Assembly (NCBI GenBank): GCA_009760855.2
Contig: WPIO01000027.1
Coordinates: forward strand, 56,001-120,000
DNA from: Cristatella mucedo
Taxonomy: Eukaryota > Bryozoa > Phylactolaemata > Cristatellidae
Direction of reading: 5' to 3'
DNA: 64,000 bases
The notes under the pieces were generated by a model. The model worked only from the letters and a program-made list of their open reading frames with translations. It did not search any database and had not been told where the DNA came from. Of this stretch, positions 15,491-26,479 are shown one piece after another. The position numbers were made by a program, and so were the translations under genes. How positions within the stretch are numbered: position 1 is the first letter of the stretch; the number at the start of each line of letters is the position of its first letter.

Positions 15491-16640
15491 ATGCCGAGGC
15501 ATATACCGAAGAAGGTTATTCAAAACCGAAGATGCCAGATCTCCTATTAAAATTATGTGCCTTGTAAATACTACTCTCACTGTAGCGAGACATCAAGCAT
15601 GCATTTAGAATACAGTGCTCAGAAATTGCGGGTGCATTTTTCTGTACGATAAGACGAAAGCAGGCACGAGCTGGGCAGCACCATACTGTGTGGAACAAGA
15701 ATTTTGAGCAGGTGTGCGTATACATAAACGCGTGCAATCTTTATAAGTTAAGGGACGGGAAGCATAGTGCCTACCAGACCTCAAGGGCTAAGGGCCAACG
15801 ACATAATTTAGACTGGCTACTGCATAATTGAAGAACCGCTTGAGTTCTAATCGAACTACATTAATGAGAACTACTCACAAAAGAATAAATGCCAAAGCAA
15901 ACAGCATTACCTTCACAGAGGATGCATCAAAATCGAGACCCTCGCGATAGCACGCTTGCCCGATGCTCAATTCGTACCTACCGGCTGGAGCAGCTGCCGT
16001 ATGCAGTCACAAGCAGATAAGTGCGAAAGGACCATTTCTAATTGGTATCGCCCATCCAGGTTACGACCAAATTTAACTATAAGGGAATGACAGTGACCCA
16101 AAGTGAGCCAACATCTGGCTGCCCTACCAACATCCAGCCACTACGATCACGCACTGCGCACAGTCACAAATGCAGCCCCCCCCCCCCGAAAAGCGAGAAC
16201 TGTATTTAGTCATGAGACAGCATTCGAAAAACACTTCAACCAGGTCAAACCAGATCACTTCAATTCTATTGACCTAGTCAATCTAAGGTCACTAGGAATG
16301 CCTACCTACCAACTAAAGTTTTAGGTTTTGTGACTGTCGTCTTGTCTCTTAACTAATCTCGGGGCATTAGCTAATATCTGGCACCGAAAAATGAACTATT
16401 GACAAGTGTGTTATTTTGTCTACAGCAAGCTCTGCCATTCTGGTTAAGGCCGGAGTTCCACATAGTTTGAATAAGTATGAAAAGTCGCCGAGCATGGCAG
16501 ACCTTTCTTTTAAGACATAATATGGGCTTTGAACGAACTGCTTGGCGATAGTCAGATAGCAAGCTGTTTCACACGGTCGCGGGCGTACGTTTATGTTTAC
16601 GTTAAATAAACGTGTTTTTAGTTATCTTTTCCATTTAAAG
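15491..16640. other. Intergenic DNA, nothing recognised
   Basis: Contains a short poly-C run near 16177. No gene or element recognised. Confidence 0.4.
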
Positions 16641-16649
16641 TTTCTCTCT

Positions 16650-16800
16650 AATACCTAAATACTAAACCCTAAAACCTAAGAGCTAAACTCTAAACCTAAA
16701 AATTCAAACTCAGAAACATAGAAAATCTTACCCTTAAACCATAAGCCGTAATTCCAAAACATGCAACGATTAGACCCTAAACCCAAAATCCTATAACGTA
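16650..16800. repeat. Degenerate CTAAACC-like tract
   Basis: Irregular runs of ACTAAACCCTAAAACCTAAG, then GCTAAACTCTAAACCTAAAA and TAGACCCTAAACCCAAAA. It resembles decayed telomere-type heptamer/octamer DNA, but the units are too irregular to prove origin. Confidence 0.4.
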
Positions 16801-16874
16801 AGCTGCAAAAAATAACTAAAATCGGGTTTTTTTATTTTGTGGGTCCCTGTGAGAATTCTGCTCTGCATCCACCT

Positions 16875-17000
16875 CTCTGGTTTGGCCCAGGTGTGAAGGT
16901 ACTCATCTCTCTGACGATCGAGGTCGTGGCTCGAGCTCTGTGGCATCCGTAAAGCGCCAAGACAGAAACTAAGCTCTCTTAGAGCGATATACAAAAATAT

Positions 17001-17005
<5 letters not shown>
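16875..17005 (+). mobile_element. SINE-B copy
   Basis: TCTGGTTTGGCCCAGGTGTG (A-box region), GAGGTCGTGGCTCGAGCTC (B-box region), then TAAAGCGCCAAGACAGAAAC and TAAGCTCTCTTAGAGCGATATACAAAA. Its AT-rich end runs straight into the next microsatellite. Confidence 0.72.

Positions 17006-17048
<43 letters not shown>
17000..17048. repeat. (TA)n(TG)n microsatellite
   Basis: TATATA followed by TGTGTG, directly at the 3' end of a SINE-B copy. Confidence 0.9.
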
Positions 17049-17049
<1 letters not shown>

Positions 17050-17059
17050 ATCAGTGGAT

Positions 17060-18105
17060 CAACCTGGAGCCATCGAAACTCCTATAGCAAAGGAGGTACA
17101 CGACTGAATCTTACATTTCTCACTCAAGCTTGCAACCGTATTCATCATCACCTGTAGAGGCCTAAAGAGCGTTTCGGTAGCCCTGCAAATACTACGCCCC
17201 GCAGTTTAGTCTCAAGAAAGCATGGTGCTAGTGAGATTCTTAGCTAGCCACTAGAGGTAAGTAGTCCTTAATCATGGACAGGGATTGGACATGATGATCA
17301 GCTGCGGGGGGAAGGGGAGAGGGGAGAGTTGTCGTCTGAATAAAACTCCGAATGCTCAAACTCATCAAAGAGGATAAATAAGCTAGAAGCGCCCTACAAT
17401 AAATACAATAACAGGTCATTTGTATATCTCCCGAAGAAAGCTAAATCTCTAAATCCAGGCGCATTAAAAATTGCTTCTAAAGAAGTGCAACGACGGACGG
17501 TCGTACTACCGAACCGCCAATTAGGAGAGCAAGTTACTTATTACAGCCGTACGCTTTGGTTTCTAACGATGAGAAGCTCAGCACTCTCCTCGGTTAGCTG
17601 TAGGAAATCTGCCAATCACAATTCAGGACTGTTTGACCGCAGGGCGTTGCTAATGCATGCCTCTCGGATACACAAGATGGCCTCAGGTTTTCTTTCAAAA
17701 ACAACAAGCTTTAAAAGATCACCCGTTCAAGCGTAGCAAAGGAACATGCAGCAGTTAAACATTGAGCCACAAATATTTGGCGCCGTTCAGTAGAGCACTC
17801 TTTTGTTAGCCACGTTTAGTTTCCAGTGGCCTGCCCTCCCCGAAGCAAAAGTGTGAGCCTCCTTTTGCATGAATGCAATACTGAACAAAAAAATTCAAGT
17901 CACCATTGATAGCTGCTTTTGCAATAAATGTTAGGAAAAAACACCCGGCAACCTGTAACCATATTTAACGAGCATGTTCTTTCTATGGTTTTAGCCCGAT
18001 CGCCTGACTTGCACTCTAGAAAGCTAGAGATTATTGTGTGCTAATACTCAGCAGAAGATGAATTCTTTTTCTGGCCCCTCGCTCGTGGAGCTGCTCACGC
18101 GGTCA
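17060..18105. other. Intergenic DNA, nothing firm
   Basis: A weak reversed SINE-B-like tail at about 17415-17470 (TTGTATATCTCCCGAAGAAAGCTAAATCTC). Otherwise nothing recognised. Confidence 0.35.
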
Positions 18106-18106
18106 T

Positions 18107-18115
18107 CTCTCTCTC

Positions 18116-18208
<93 letters not shown>
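18107..18208. repeat. (CT)n microsatellite, about 50 units
   Basis: CT repeat with one TA interruption near 18120. It abuts the truncated 3' side of a reversed LINE-A copy. Confidence 0.95.
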
Positions 18209-18211
<3 letters not shown>

Positions 18212-18237
18212 GGACAAGCAACGAGACAAACTAGAAA

Positions 18238-19395
18238 AATCAACTGCGACGCTCACGACAAACAAGCCTATCTGCAGAGTTTTGCACCAGCTGTAAGGCA
18301 CCTGATTGCCCATGCCGGTAGGCCAGCAAGCAGTGAGTTACAGGAGTCATGACGGAATGTCACAAATGCATGGACCAACTTAGATGTGGTATCCCTATCT
18401 AAACAAGCTCGAATTTTAGCAATGTTATGTTGCTGAAAGTAGGCAGACTTGATTGTGGAGCTAATGTGATCGTCTAACAAAATGTCACTTTGGAATATGA
18501 CACCTAGATTGTGTGTAGACTCAACAGGAGATATGCTGGCAGAGCCGATTTTGAGCATTATCTTTTTAAATTTCTGAATCACACTTGGGTTAGCCATAAC
18601 TAGTAAGTTAGTTGTATCATCATTTAATTTAAGAAAATTTGCTGCCATCCATGTGTGGATGTCATCAATACATGCAGCAAGGGAGTTGAAAGAATTTGAC
18701 GTGCTCGAAGGCTGGGAGGGATCAAAGCAAAGGTACAACTGAGTTTCATCCGCATACAAGTGAAAGCCTAGATTGTGCTTGGCAATCACATCGACAAGAG
18801 GAAGAGTATGAACCACGAAAAGAACCGGACCTAGCACGGAGCCCTGAGGTACCCCATATTTCAGAGGTACCTCAGATGATCTTTGTCAATTCACATCAAT
18901 ACTCTGGAGTCTCCCACTGAGATAGGACCTTATCAATTGCAGAGCAGTGTCAGTAATTTCCAGGCGAGATGGGAGGCGCTTAAGACGGATTCAGTGATCG
19001 ATAGCATCAAAAGCTGCCGAAAGATCGAGCCAAACAAGCAAAGAAACTCTACCCATGCCTTCATTATTAAGTAGATCGTTGTACACCCGAAGCAATGCTG
19101 ACTCTGTGGAGTGATTAGCTCTAAAGCCAGACTGGAACTTAGTAGCAATAATAATAATAATAATAATGTACTTGATAAAGCGCCCACAGAGAACTTAATC
19201 TCTTTCTAGGCGCTTTACATTTGCTGCAAATGGAAATGCAATTGGTTTGAAGATTCAATATATATGAGTTCAGCTGGTCTGCCACGACTCGTTCCAGTGT
19301 CTTTGCTAGGAATGGTAGGAGGAAGACTGGGCGGTAGTTGCTTGCAAGTTCTCTTGGTCTAATGTCGCTTTCTTGATTAGTGGCCTGACTTCAGC
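18238..19395 (-). mobile_element. LINE-A copy with a nested tail insertion
   Basis: Minus-strand LINE-A spanning RT from the N-terminal block (19250-19395) to the LVCRERR-type region (about 18240). The 3' part is missing and replaced by a (CT)n microsatellite. At about 19148-19242 an extra reversed LINE-A tail ((AAT)n, GATAAAGCGCCCACAGAGAA, CTTTACATTTGCTGCAAATG) interrupts it. The intact copy at 56960-57000 lacks this insert. Confidence 0.85.
18268..18837 (-). pseudogene. LINE-A reverse transcriptase remnant
   Basis: Open for 189 codons on the minus strand: LGPVLFVVHTLPLVDVIAKH, then FHLYADETQLYLCFDPSQ, HTWMAANFLKLNDDTTNLLV and RHDSCNSLLAGLPAWAI. The second catalytic Asp of YADD is Glu here. 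Both the N-terminal half and the 3' end are cut away. Confidence 0.82.
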
Positions 19396-20795
19396 TTTTT
19401 TAAATATGTAATGATTCTAATTGTACAATTGTTGTATGGGTATATACGGGTACACACAGGAGTACAAATAAAGATACTGATGAAGCCAATTAAGCTACTT
19501 TCTGTAATTCTTTGCAGACTCGGGTTCGGCTCCTTCTTTGGCCAGGCCGCCAGTCGACCATTCTGAGCCCTATTCGGCACGTGTGAGACACGTTTGAGCG
19601 CTCATTTTGAGCACACTCTCGTAGCCTCTCGTCTCTTTTCGAGGAGTAGAGACAGTCAAAGAAAAAGAAGCTTAGGAGCAGCAGCGAAAGATGGATGGAA
19701 ATGAGGGCCAAAGTCAGCACAGGAAAAACCAAGCATTAGCACCAGACGGCGATTGTGAGCTCAGCAATCTGAGAGTTGAACATGCTAAGGTATATGCTGT
19801 CGAGAGTCTTTAAAAGAAAGAAAGGGGAGGCGAATGTATTGCCATTATTGATGCTATGCGATTGGAGTTTCGGCTTTTTTCTTACAAAGGATCGCACTTG
19901 TAATTACGTAATTAGAAAGTACTTCCTATAGTAGCATCACTAGCACTTTCTTGCCCAGTAACTGCAAATCACTCGCTGTGTCTCGAGCTGAAAGTGCATT
20001 CACCACAAGCCAGGATCGGAACTGTTCAGCAGTATACACAGTGGCGAATGGCAGATGGAGAACGGTGGGTGGGAGGGCATTTCCCCCTCTAAAGCACGGT
20101 AGCGGCCTGAGCCGCCCCCTAATCCATACGCCCACCGACCATCGCAAACGATAAAACTGTGTCTTAATTTCATTTGATGAGCAACCGCCGAGTTCGTCTC
20201 GAGTAAGCACTGTATTTACGCTGTAATTTCTCGTTAATTTAGAATCTAGCCCCAACTGCATGAAACTTTTGGGGTCTTGCCTTACGCAAAAATGTTGCAG
20301 GCCAGATGAAAATCCTGGCTCCGTTACTGAGTATAGGTGCTTGTATGTCACTTGTATATCGTATTCAAATGTAAACGCACAATAGGCGGTAGCTAATAAA
20401 TCAAACTAATAAAATTTAAACTCGAATCCTCAAGATGATCGGTTAAGCACTGAAACACTCCAAAGGGAAGCCCTAGCTAGAAAGTTAGAAAGATGGGTCC
20501 TGCTGAAAGCTGGGTCGATGTGTCGCATCCGTTCCCGAGTGGAAGACCGGAAGAAGAATGCCAGTATATCGAAAAGCATGTGACTGCGTAGTGGTCAAGA
20601 ACAAGGCAAGAATAAAAATACCTGGATTGTAACCAGATCAAAATATCATACCCGTATGTTATATCTAGGCTAGATTTAGCTTAGGTTCCATCTTAAACTT
20701 CCTACTCCGTCGCTGCTTTCATAATCTCGGCCAAACGAAGTTCACCCGGAGCCCCGATGATGATTATTGACGATCCTTGCTAAGCATCACGTCCA
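19396..20795. other. Intergenic DNA, nothing recognised
   Basis: The minus-strand frame 19926-20351 (141 codons) has no recognisable domain or family similarity. It is the longest unexplained frame in this part, and I treat it as chance. Confidence 0.4.
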
Positions 20796-20799
20796 CCGG

Positions 20800-20880
20800 T
20801 GCCTTCCTTTGCAGCAAATGCAGAGTGCCTAGAAGAGATAAAGCTCTCTGAGGGTGCTATAAAAATCTCTACTAATTAAA
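20800..20880 (+). mobile_element. LINE-A-type tail only
   Basis: CCTTTGCAGCAAATGCAGAG, then TGCCTAGAAGAGATAAAGCTCTCTGAGGGTGCTATAAAAA. No LINE body is adjacent. Confidence 0.7.
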
Positions 20881-21185
20881 GCAAAAATGTCTGTCTTTCC
20901 CTTCGTCACGAGGCAAGATGGCGACCAGTACTTCCGAGTGACATGTAATAGACGTGTAATTCTGCTATGACTCAGCGAAGCAAGTCCACTGGCAGATAGT
21001 CGGTCGTGTATTATTATTATTATTGCTATTATCGTCGTCACGTGCACTTATAAAATTACGAGGATAAATTCATCGGCCATTTCAATCGACATCTTAAGTG
21101 CTTCGCAAAACTTCTCAGTGCCCTGGATTGTATACCAATCAATAGATTTTAAGCACCTGCCAGCAATACGAGTCCGAAGTTTCTA

Positions 21186-21262
21186 CTTTGCAAGTGCACA
21201 CGCACACTCCCACACACACACACACACACGCACGCACGCACGCACACACACACATGCACGCG
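21186..21262. repeat. (CA)n/(CGCA)n microsatellite
   Basis: Imperfect CA repeats with CGCA units. Confidence 0.85.
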
Positions 21263-21519
21263 AATGCTGAAATACTCAAAGGCTCTGGTACAGTTTCAAG
21301 TATGCCCTTTCTCGTACACCTGCACACACGCTCACAATCGGCGAGCAGGCGCAGACACAGTGGCAGGCGCAGACACGGACGCACAGCACCAGAGCCAGAC
21401 AATGCCAGACAATCGAGCCGTATCTCAAAGAAGATAGGCCGCCGCCGCAACGCTCGGCTGCTGTCGAGTAGCCTGGGCAGGCGGATGTGAGTCTGGGTCA
21501 AGCCACCGGTGGCCACTGG

Positions 21520-22020
21520 CGGCTGCCACCCACTGCTGGGCTGTCTCGTATTTCCAGCTGTCCAGACGATGTAATGAGTCCAGTCTGAAAGGCGGTAATT
21601 ATCAGGCCCGGCTATCTCCGGCCGGCCGGCCAGCCAGGGGCGCCCCGACGGAGGCTGGGCTAATCCGGCTGGAGCGTTCGAGGGCCAACGCAGGCACCGA
21701 CCGACCTAGGTTCCGAGAATCGAGAGAGGGCACTTTCCAGCGACCACTGCTCAGCCCCGTCCCCGCCCGCCCTCCCCCCCCCCGCTCTCGCAGTCGCCGG
21801 CCTGCGGTTCTGCTGGGCCATCTCGAGCCGGGCAAGGGCGCCCCCAGCATCGGGGCGAGCCCTGTCGCTTACGAATTTACTGACCGCTCTCGCCTGTGGC
21901 CACCACTATTGGGGGGAGGGGGTAGGTTAGTGCGAGTTGTGGGGAGGGTGCGTTATCGGTTTGGGAGACGGGGGTTAGGCAATGCGGAGGAACGCGAGGA
22001 AGCAACCGCGGCTAATAAGG
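21520..22020. other. GC-rich segment
   Basis: Strongly G+C-rich DNA with CCGG clusters (GGCCGGCCGGCCAGCC near 21620), a C run (about 21773-21782) and G-rich runs near 21910. No coding frame with a motif. It could be a CpG island of an unseen gene. Confidence 0.35.
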
Positions 22021-22442
22021 GTCAATGGAATCGCTGAAATGCGCTCTCTAAAACCTGCATCGAATGCCAGGTAAAGCTTCGACGGAGCCAGCCAGCAAAG
22101 GCCGAAGGAGCCAGGCGACGCCATGACAACTCACTCTGCGTGCCACCCCGCTGGGCCCGGCTTTCTTAGAATGCGTGCAAGTCTTCTCGGGTCCCTCGTC
22201 TCCTCGCTAGCCACTTTTCCTCGAACGCTAACGAAAATTAAAGATGCCGCGACCTCAAGACGTCATCACAGCTACTCGTAGGCCGAGAGCTTACCGGCCG
22301 GGGTAAGGGAATCCTCGGCGAGATGCAAGTGAACCAGTGGCAAGTATCGTAGAAAACATAGGTAAGAGCAGTGGGTGGAGAGCCGGGTAAGAGCAGTGAG
22401 TGGAAGGACCATCCATTTGAGCTCATCGTAGCTTGGCCTAAG

Positions 22443-22660
22443 TAAAATAATAATAATAATAACAACAACTGTTACAGCGCTCTCAGAGAACCCAATCTCT
22501 TCAAGGCACTTAAATTTGCTGAAAGGGAAGTAAGGAGCGCGAACTAGACTCGACGACCGTTCCGAACTAGCACTCGTTAATAACAATGATATTAATAATG
22601 CATTGTTTGCAGCCTCGGAGAACTTAATCTCTTCCCGAGGGCACTTTGCATAGGCTGTAG
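22443..22660 (-). mobile_element. Two reversed LINE-A-type tails in tandem
   Basis: First: (AAT)n, then CAGCGCTCTCAGAGAACCCAATCTC and AAGGCACTTAAATTTGCTG (22443-22530). Second: TAATGCATTGTTTGCAGCCT, then CGGAGAACTTAATCTCTTCCC and GGGCACTTTGCATAGGCTG (22590-22660). Both lack bodies. Confidence 0.65.
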
Positions 22661-22744
22661 AGCCCGTTCCTTAGATGCCGCAGCCTGGGAGGCGCTGGTC
22701 TAAAAGGCAGCCAACAAGTGGTGGATGGCAACAACTATGTAAAG

Positions 22745-22880
22745 TTAATTTAGTAAAGATTAAATTATTAAAGTAGCCGCAGAAGAGGCTTTCGGTTGCT
22801 TGCAGCTGGCAGTAAGAAAGCTAACTGCTGCGGAACTCGAGCCGACGACCTGGATCTTGAAGTGGGAGCGCCTGACGAAT
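22745..22880 (-). mobile_element. SINE-like fragment (reversed)
   Basis: CGCAGAAGAGGCTTTCGG, a TGCAGCTGGCAGTAAGAAAG body and a GAACTCGAGCCGACGACC reversed B box followed by CTTGAAGTGGGAGCGCC, in SINE-A order but diverged. Confidence 0.45.
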
Positions 22881-23334
22881 CCGTGGGCACACAATTGTGT
22901 GAATGCAAATGCCCACTGCAAAGCTAGCTGCACGCATGCTTGCACGCATGCCACAACCTCTTACTCCACGAAAACTGTGCAGCTTTCGCGGTACTGCGTA
23001 GCGCACTAGTGCGGCCGTTGTACTTGGGAATTTCCTGTACCTCACTCAAAGCCTGTGCAGCTTTCGGGCGAAAACAATAGTAGCAAGCAGACTTCAGGCA
23101 TCGACGAGAATGTAAGAACCATGCGTGCAGGGGTGGGACTTGTGAGTCAGCGTAAGAACTTGACTCTGTATCTGTTAACCTAGGTGACCCTGTGCGACGT
23201 GCAAGTTAAAAGTGCTGCCATTTTTTTCGAGGCCTGTAGCATCCTTTATCCGGGTGGCATGTATGTCCGGGTCCCCTCCTAAAAGGGAAGGGCATTAACT
23301 TTACCCCTTTTCAGATTAGCACCCTTAGTAATAG

Positions 23335-23590
23335 CAATAATAGCAATTATTATTATGATTGCTATGTTATAGTCTTTTCTATAGCAACCACAGAGAACTT
23401 AATCTATATTCAGGTGCTTTACAACTTCACGCAAGTGAAGCAATAACCTGAAGTTGATGGGAAACAATACATCATTTTTTATGAAGCGACATTTAGTCGC
23501 CTGCTTCCGACAATAATAATAATATTATTATCACATTCGATAAAGCTCCGCCCTCAGAGAACTCAATCTTTGTCTAGGCGCTTCCTTCCT
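23335..23590 (-). mobile_element. Reversed LINE-A/SINE-B-type tails
   Basis: ATAGCAACCACAGAGAACTTAATC...TTCAGGTGCTTTACA near 23380-23425, and AATAATAATATTATTATCAC then CGCCCTCAGAGAACTCAATC and TAGGCGCTTCC at 23515-23590. Confidence 0.6.
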
Positions 23591-23810
23591 AGCGGTCCTG
23601 AGCTGTTACCTCCGTGCTACTCCTTACTTCAATTGCTCTCCTGGCTCAGCTATGCTTCTCACTTTCTCTTTGCTTCGTGAGATGAAATCTGTTGGCCACC
23701 GAATGCGGACCGAAAGCCGCTTAAGCTTTGAGTGCCCTATACAAAACTCTCATGCGTAACACCCACCTTGGTGGCTTTGTAGGGCTTACAGACAGCGATA
23801 TACCATGCTT
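23591..23810 (+). mobile_element. LINE-B 3' tail fragment
   Basis: AGCGGTCCTGAGCTGTTACC, then CACTTTCTCTTTGCTTCGTG, GAATGCGGACCGAAAGCCGC and CTATACAAAACTCTCATGCG, aligning with 1705-1920 on the same strand. Confidence 0.8.
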
Positions 23811-24200
23811 AGGCAAGGACGAAGAGCAAGATATTGTGCCTAGGCAAGCATGCAAAGGCAAGCAAGCAATCATGCTAAGACAAGCATTCAAAGCTAACAA
23901 AAGACTCGTGGCCTCTGCTTAGAGAAAATTCCCTCAACCGCGCACAGGTTATCAGAGCACACTGTAATAAGACCGGTCCACTGGAGAGCTATTTAAAAGC
24001 AGGTCTTGTGTGCCTCTTAGCCACGCGCAATTTACATTTTTATAGCCTACAAATGCACAAAAAGCAATCCACTTGGACAGAGGAAAGGCTGTCTAGAACA
24101 GACAGGTTTTCAGCTTCTTTTTGACCGTCGTCAAATCGTGAGATAACATGATGTCAGTCGGTGGCGTTGCAAGCTTTAGGAGCACAGTAGCTAGAGGCAC

Positions 24201-24205
24201 GCTCT

Positions 24206-24290
<85 letters not shown>

Positions 24291-24313
24291 CTCTCTCTCG
24301 GTGTCTGTCTGTC

Positions 24314-24344
<31 letters not shown>

Positions 24345-24375
24345 CTGTTTGTCTGTCTGTCTGTCTGTTTGTCTC

Positions 24376-24431
<56 letters not shown>

Positions 24432-24602
24432 TATCCTCTCTCCCTCTCTCCTCTCTCTCCTCTCTCTCCTCTCTCTCTCTCTCCCTCTTTCTCTCTCTCT
24501 CCCTCCCTCTCTCTCCCCTCTCTCTCCTTCTCTCTCTGTCTGTCTGTCTCTCTCTGTCTCTCTCTCTGTCTCTCTCTCGGTGTCTGTCTGTCTGTCTGTT
24601 TG

Positions 24603-24671
<69 letters not shown>

Positions 24672-24681
24672 TTTCTCTCTC
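24201..24681. repeat. Compound (CT)n/(GTCT)n microsatellite block
   Basis: About 480 bp of CT repeats with CTCC, CTGT and GTCT variants. A CTCGGTGTCTGTCTGT cassette occurs twice (about 24296 and 24577). The long open frames across it on both strands (Ser/Leu or Arg/Glu repeats) are artefacts. Confidence 0.95.
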
Positions 24682-24684
24682 GGT

Positions 24685-25285
24685 AGAGCCGCTGACGCGT
24701 GTGCCGCAAACCGGCTGCCGCTGCCGAGCCGCGGCACTGCTATCGCCGTGCGAGCCGTCGCTGCCTCACTGGCCGAAGCCCGTTTTCACTGCGCTGGCTG
24801 CTACCGCTGTCAGCGCGCGTCGAGGCAACGCTCGCTCGGCGGCGGTGCCACGTGAGCGTTGCGTCCCAGTCACTTGGTCCCGGCAGCCCGTCTTCCAGCG
24901 GATTGCGCCGGCCGTAGCCGGAGTGCGGTGGCGGTGTAGGCGTTTTGGTGTGCGCCTGCGGGCGCACGCTCAGCGCTCCTTAGCTTGCGGAAGTGGCACC
25001 CGAGGGCCGCATTCTGCTGGCTACGTTCACCGTTCCGGGCTCCGAGCCCGCGTCGTGCGGCCAGTGGAGCGAAGCCACGCGGCCTGCCGTCGGCATTAAA
25101 ACGGCGGTCCCCCGGATATTGCGTCCGTCGGCGACTCTCTCGCAATAGGTCTTCTCGAGTTAGCAGGCGATTGAAGCACGCGACGAGAGAGCGCTGCTTC
25201 CATCGCCTGACACGAGCCGAGGCGAGACCCGCGCGAGCTGCCAACCAATTCTCTCGCTTACTTATCTAGCTCCAACGGTCGACCG
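24685..25285. promoter_or_regulatory. CpG-rich island (unassigned)
   Basis: About 600 bp of strongly CpG-rich sequence starting right after the CT block (GCTGACGCGTGTGCCGC...), with open frames on both strands, as expected from high GC. It could be a promoter or a first exon of an unrecognised gene, or a distant NLK 5' exon. No protein motif is seen. Confidence 0.35.
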
Positions 25286-25694
25286 TTCCGCTCGCCGAGA
25301 TCGATGCCCTTCGCGAGTGCAGCGCTTGAAACTTAAGATGGACTCAACTGAATGCTCTCCCTTGGAGGAATCCTGCTGCAAGTGCAGACGCACTGAACCC
25401 GGCTGGCGCATTGTTGCGTCGGAACGAATTACGATAGTTTTATATTTTCTGGTTACAGCAAGTGCCCATTTTATATTACTACACATAACTGCGTTTCTGG
25501 CCACCGACAGGCAATTGATTTAGCTTTTAAAGACAGTACCATAGAGAACACTAAAACTTGAAGGAAAACCAAGCTCAAAATCAAAGCTGATCTCAAAGGT
25601 GTAGCAAATTACAGCGACCCTCTCCAATTAAGTGAAAATCGACCGAAAATCGATCTCGCGAAGCTCGAATTTAAAATGAATGTCGTAGTACACA

Positions 25695-26118
25695 GTGCTT
25701 ACAATGTGCCCACAAATTTTCGCGCCATTGCACTCGCGCGTTCTCGTGCAAAAGCGCTGCAATGAACCCAGCCGCTTCTAAAATCCACTGGAATCCACCG
25801 CAGATCCGCCAGACCCTAGCTAAGCGAAGCGATCAGGGTTGCGTACGACGCTGCATTTATTGTTCGAGTGCTCGCGTAAAATTTCGCACCATAGCGATCG
25901 TTCTCGTGCAATCCGCTGCAGTCGCCCGCAGCGACTGCAGCTACCCATGCGGTGCATTGTGGTGTTGGCTTGAGCTGCTTCGCCGGATTGCTCGAGAACA
26001 CGTACAACAGCTCGAAATTATGTGCGTACACTTAAACGGTAGCGGAGTGTCACGTGCAATCCAAACTGGATCTTCGCGAAGCTAATTTCCGAAGACTTGC
26101 GGTGGATTCCAGTGGATT
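25695..26118. repeat. Unclassified repeat with inverted ends
   Basis: A perfect 21-bp inverted repeat (AATCCACTGGAATCCACCGCA at 25782-25802, its complement at 26098-26118) brackets about 295 bp. The motif TTTCGC.CCAT...GTTCTCGTGCAA occurs at about 25717-25750 and again at about 25880-25912, so a unit of roughly 160 bp is partly duplicated. A non-autonomous DNA element is possible. No transposase is seen. Confidence 0.4.
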
Positions 26119-26447
26119 GCGGCAGTTAATGGCCAGCGTCTTTGCAGTCCATTTGCATTTAGAGCGTGAGACCGCAACGGCAGGAAATTCGGTGGGTACC
26201 CCATAAACGAGACACACAATAATATTCACTCGAAATTCGAGGTTCTCGGTGCAAATTTCCTGTTGATTTTTGCTTTAATAGAGAGGATTGCCGCGGATTT
26301 TAGAAACTCGGTGCACCTCTGAACTAGCAGCCAAGTTTGGAATGTCGCAAACAGTTACCCGAAGCAAGTGCTGAGCCGGGATTTTCAAGTAAGGGGTGAA
26401 ACAACGCAAAATGAAAAAAGTATATAGGGTTCAATCGTAGCGTTTAT

Positions 26448-26476
26448 TCGACGAGCACTCGGCAGTTGCTCGTCGA
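26448..26476. other. Perfect 10-bp hairpin
   Basis: TCGACGAGCA and its complement TGCTCGTCGA are separated by a 9-nt loop. No gene is attached to it. Confidence 0.5.
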
Positions 26477-26479
26477 CTG

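Noticed and set aside
19926-20351. A 141-codon minus-strand frame as a possible gene
   Set aside because: No domain or signal recognised; may be chance.
24093-25099. Open frames of 130-270 codons (Ser/Leu or Arg/Glu repeats) on both strands
   Set aside because: They are translations of the CT/GTCT microsatellite and extend only by chance into the CpG-rich island.
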